A stretch of 7,752 nt of DNA from Bacillota bacterium. Lineage in GTDB: Bacteria > Bacillota > Clostridia > Lachnospirales > Bianqueaceae. Position numbers and translations under genes: made by a program. This document shows, one piece after another, positions 6,946 through 7,752 of the stretch. The stretch's first letter is position 1; every line of letters begins with the position of its first letter. The notes under the pieces were generated by a model that was not told where the DNA came from, ran no database searches, and saw only the letters and a program-made list of their open reading frames with translations. The stretch lies in the NCBI GenBank assembly GCA_017474705.1, contig JAFVHC010000266.1:1-7752 (forward strand). The letters run 5' to 3'.

Positions 6946-7695
6946 TCAGGCTTCATCGATGCGTTTGAACTGCGTATTGTACAGTTCTGTGTACACGCCG
7001 CCGGCGCCGACCAGGTCCTGATGCGTGCCGCGTTCCACGATCTCGCCGTCTTTCAGGACCAGAATCTCATCCGCCGCCAAAATCGTAGATAAGCGATGGG
7101 CGATCAGGATAGACGTGCGGGACTGCACGATGGGATCGATCGCTTCCTGGATCTTGCTTTCGGAAATGGAGTCCAGAGCGGAGGTCGCTTCGTCGAAGAT
7201 CAGCAGAGCGGGATCTTTCAGCAAGACACGGGCGATGGAGATGCGCTGCTTCTCGCCGCCGGAAAGCTTCAGACCGCGGTTGCCGACCATGGTGTCCAGC
7301 CCATCCTCCTGTGCCGCGATGAAATCATAGATGTTGGCCTTTTTGCAGGCTTCGATCATGTCTTCTTCGGTTGCTCCGGGGCAGGCATACAGCAGATTGT
7401 CGCGGATGGAACCGTTGAAGAGATAGGTCTCCTGGGAGACCACGCCGATCTGCTGCCTGAGGAAGCCCAGATCCAGTTTGCGCACATCGATCCCATCGAA
7501 GGAGACGGAGCCTTTATCTACATCGTAGAGACGGGGGATCAGATTGATGATCGTGCTCTTTCCGGAGCCGGAAGGACCCACGATCGCGATGCTGTGACCG
7601 CTCTCCAGGTCGAAATTGATATCCTTCAGGATCTGTCGCTCCTTATCATAGGAGAAGTTGACGTGGGAAATATCGACGTCGCATTTGACGGGCAC
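6946..7695 (-). CDS. Exporter-type ABC protein, ATP-binding domain (C-terminal part of an apparently interrupted gene)
   Basis: This 249-residue frame is a complete nucleotide-binding domain of the MsbA/LmrA-like exporter class. Seen: A-loop tyrosine 16 in FSYD, Walker A GPSGSGKST (40-48), Q-loop glutamine 88 in VSQETYLF, TMVGNRG (135-141) at the exporter X-loop, signature LSGGEKQR (144-151), Walker B ALLIFDEAT (163-171), D-loop SALD (172-175) and H-loop histidine 200 in IAHRLST. It ends with TGA at 6946-6948. In this class the domain is normally fused to an N-terminal six-helix membrane domain; here the only available start is a GTG at 7695-7693 with no Shine-Dalgarno sequence, two codons after an in-frame TAG. 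The frame is open on the far side of that TAG to the window edge. I therefore read it as the 3' part of a full exporter gene rather than a free-standing ATPase. The exported substrate cannot be told. Confidence 0.88.
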   Translation of the reverse strand: MPVKCDVDISHVNFSYDKERQILKDINFDLESGHSIAIVGPSGSGKSTIINLIPRLYDVDKGSVSFDGIDVRKLDLGFLRQQIGVVSQETYLFNGSIRDNLLYACPGATEEDMIEACKKANIYDFIAAQEDGLDTMVGNRGLKLSGGEKQRISIARVLLKDPALLIFDEATSALDSISESKIQEAIDPIVQSRTSILIAHRLSTILAADEILVLKDGEIVERGTHQDLVGAGGVYTELYNTQFKRIDEA

Positions 7696-7752
7696 GAACT
7701 AGACGGAGCCGTCGTCCTGCGGCACTTTCCAGGCGAGCGTGCCGTCCGCGTC
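7696..7752 (-). pseudogene. In-frame upstream continuation of the exporter gene across an amber codon (partial)
   Basis: In the same frame as the ATP-binding domain, the minus strand reads 17 sense codons from the window edge (DADGTLAWKVPQDDGSV), then TAG at 7701-7699, then F before the GTG. The hydrophilic, proline- and glycine-containing stretch suits the linker between the membrane and ATPase domains of an exporter. A single-base change from CAG, AAG, TGG or similar would explain the stop. It may be a real nonsense mutation, a sequencing error, or readthrough; the membrane domain itself is outside the window. Confidence 0.5.

Noticed and set aside
6719..7021. A 100-codon forward frame spanning the terminator and the exporter end
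   Set aside because: It starts before and reads through the terminator hairpin, has no ribosome binding site, overlaps the minus-strand ATPase gene and gives an unprotein-like sequence.

Overview
The window (about 7.75 kb, moderately GC-rich genes, strong GGGAGG-type ribosome binding sites, a lipoprotein-type sugar-binding protein) looks like a chromosomal segment of a low- to mid-GC Gram-positive bacterium of the Firmicutes. The gene style (MalF/MalG-type permeases of the Firmicute kind, RDD membrane protein, UgpC/MsmX-type ATPase with an unusually long C-terminus) would fit an Erysipelotrichales-like gut bacterium, but that placement is a guess from protein style only.

Layout: the first 134 bases are the 3' end of an unrecognised forward gene. 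From 196 to 6629 runs one tight forward operon for an ABC importer of an oligosaccharide, most likely maltose or maltodextrin: an ATPase (196-2082), a small RDD-family membrane protein (2084-2755), a substrate-binding lipoprotein (2752-4194), a MalF-type permease (4240-5700) and a MalG-type permease (5697-6629). Junctions are a 1-bp gap, a 4-bp overlap, a 45-bp gap and a 4-bp overlap, so co-transcription and translational coupling are very likely. The lipoprotein captures sugar outside the membrane, MalF and MalG form the channel, and the ATPase drives transport. The RDD protein has no known part in such importers.

Bases 6630-6945 hold no credible gene. They contain a strong hairpin terminator (6733-6780) and a cluster of ATACAT/ATGTAT elements on both sides of it that form competing inverted repeats. 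Downstream, convergent on the minus strand, lies the nucleotide-binding domain of an exporter-type ABC protein (6946-7695). The frame stays open upstream to the window edge except for one TAG codon (7699-7701), so this is probably the C-terminal half of a full exporter gene that is broken, miscalled or read through at that codon.

Most of the window is an ordinary sugar-uptake operon. The points that stand out are the ATPase with about 258 extra residues that look like two further TOBE-like modules, the RDD gene embedded in the importer operon, the in-frame amber codon in the exporter, and the repeat-rich intergenic region. I see no CRISPR, tRNA, rRNA, insertion sequence or clearly new system.
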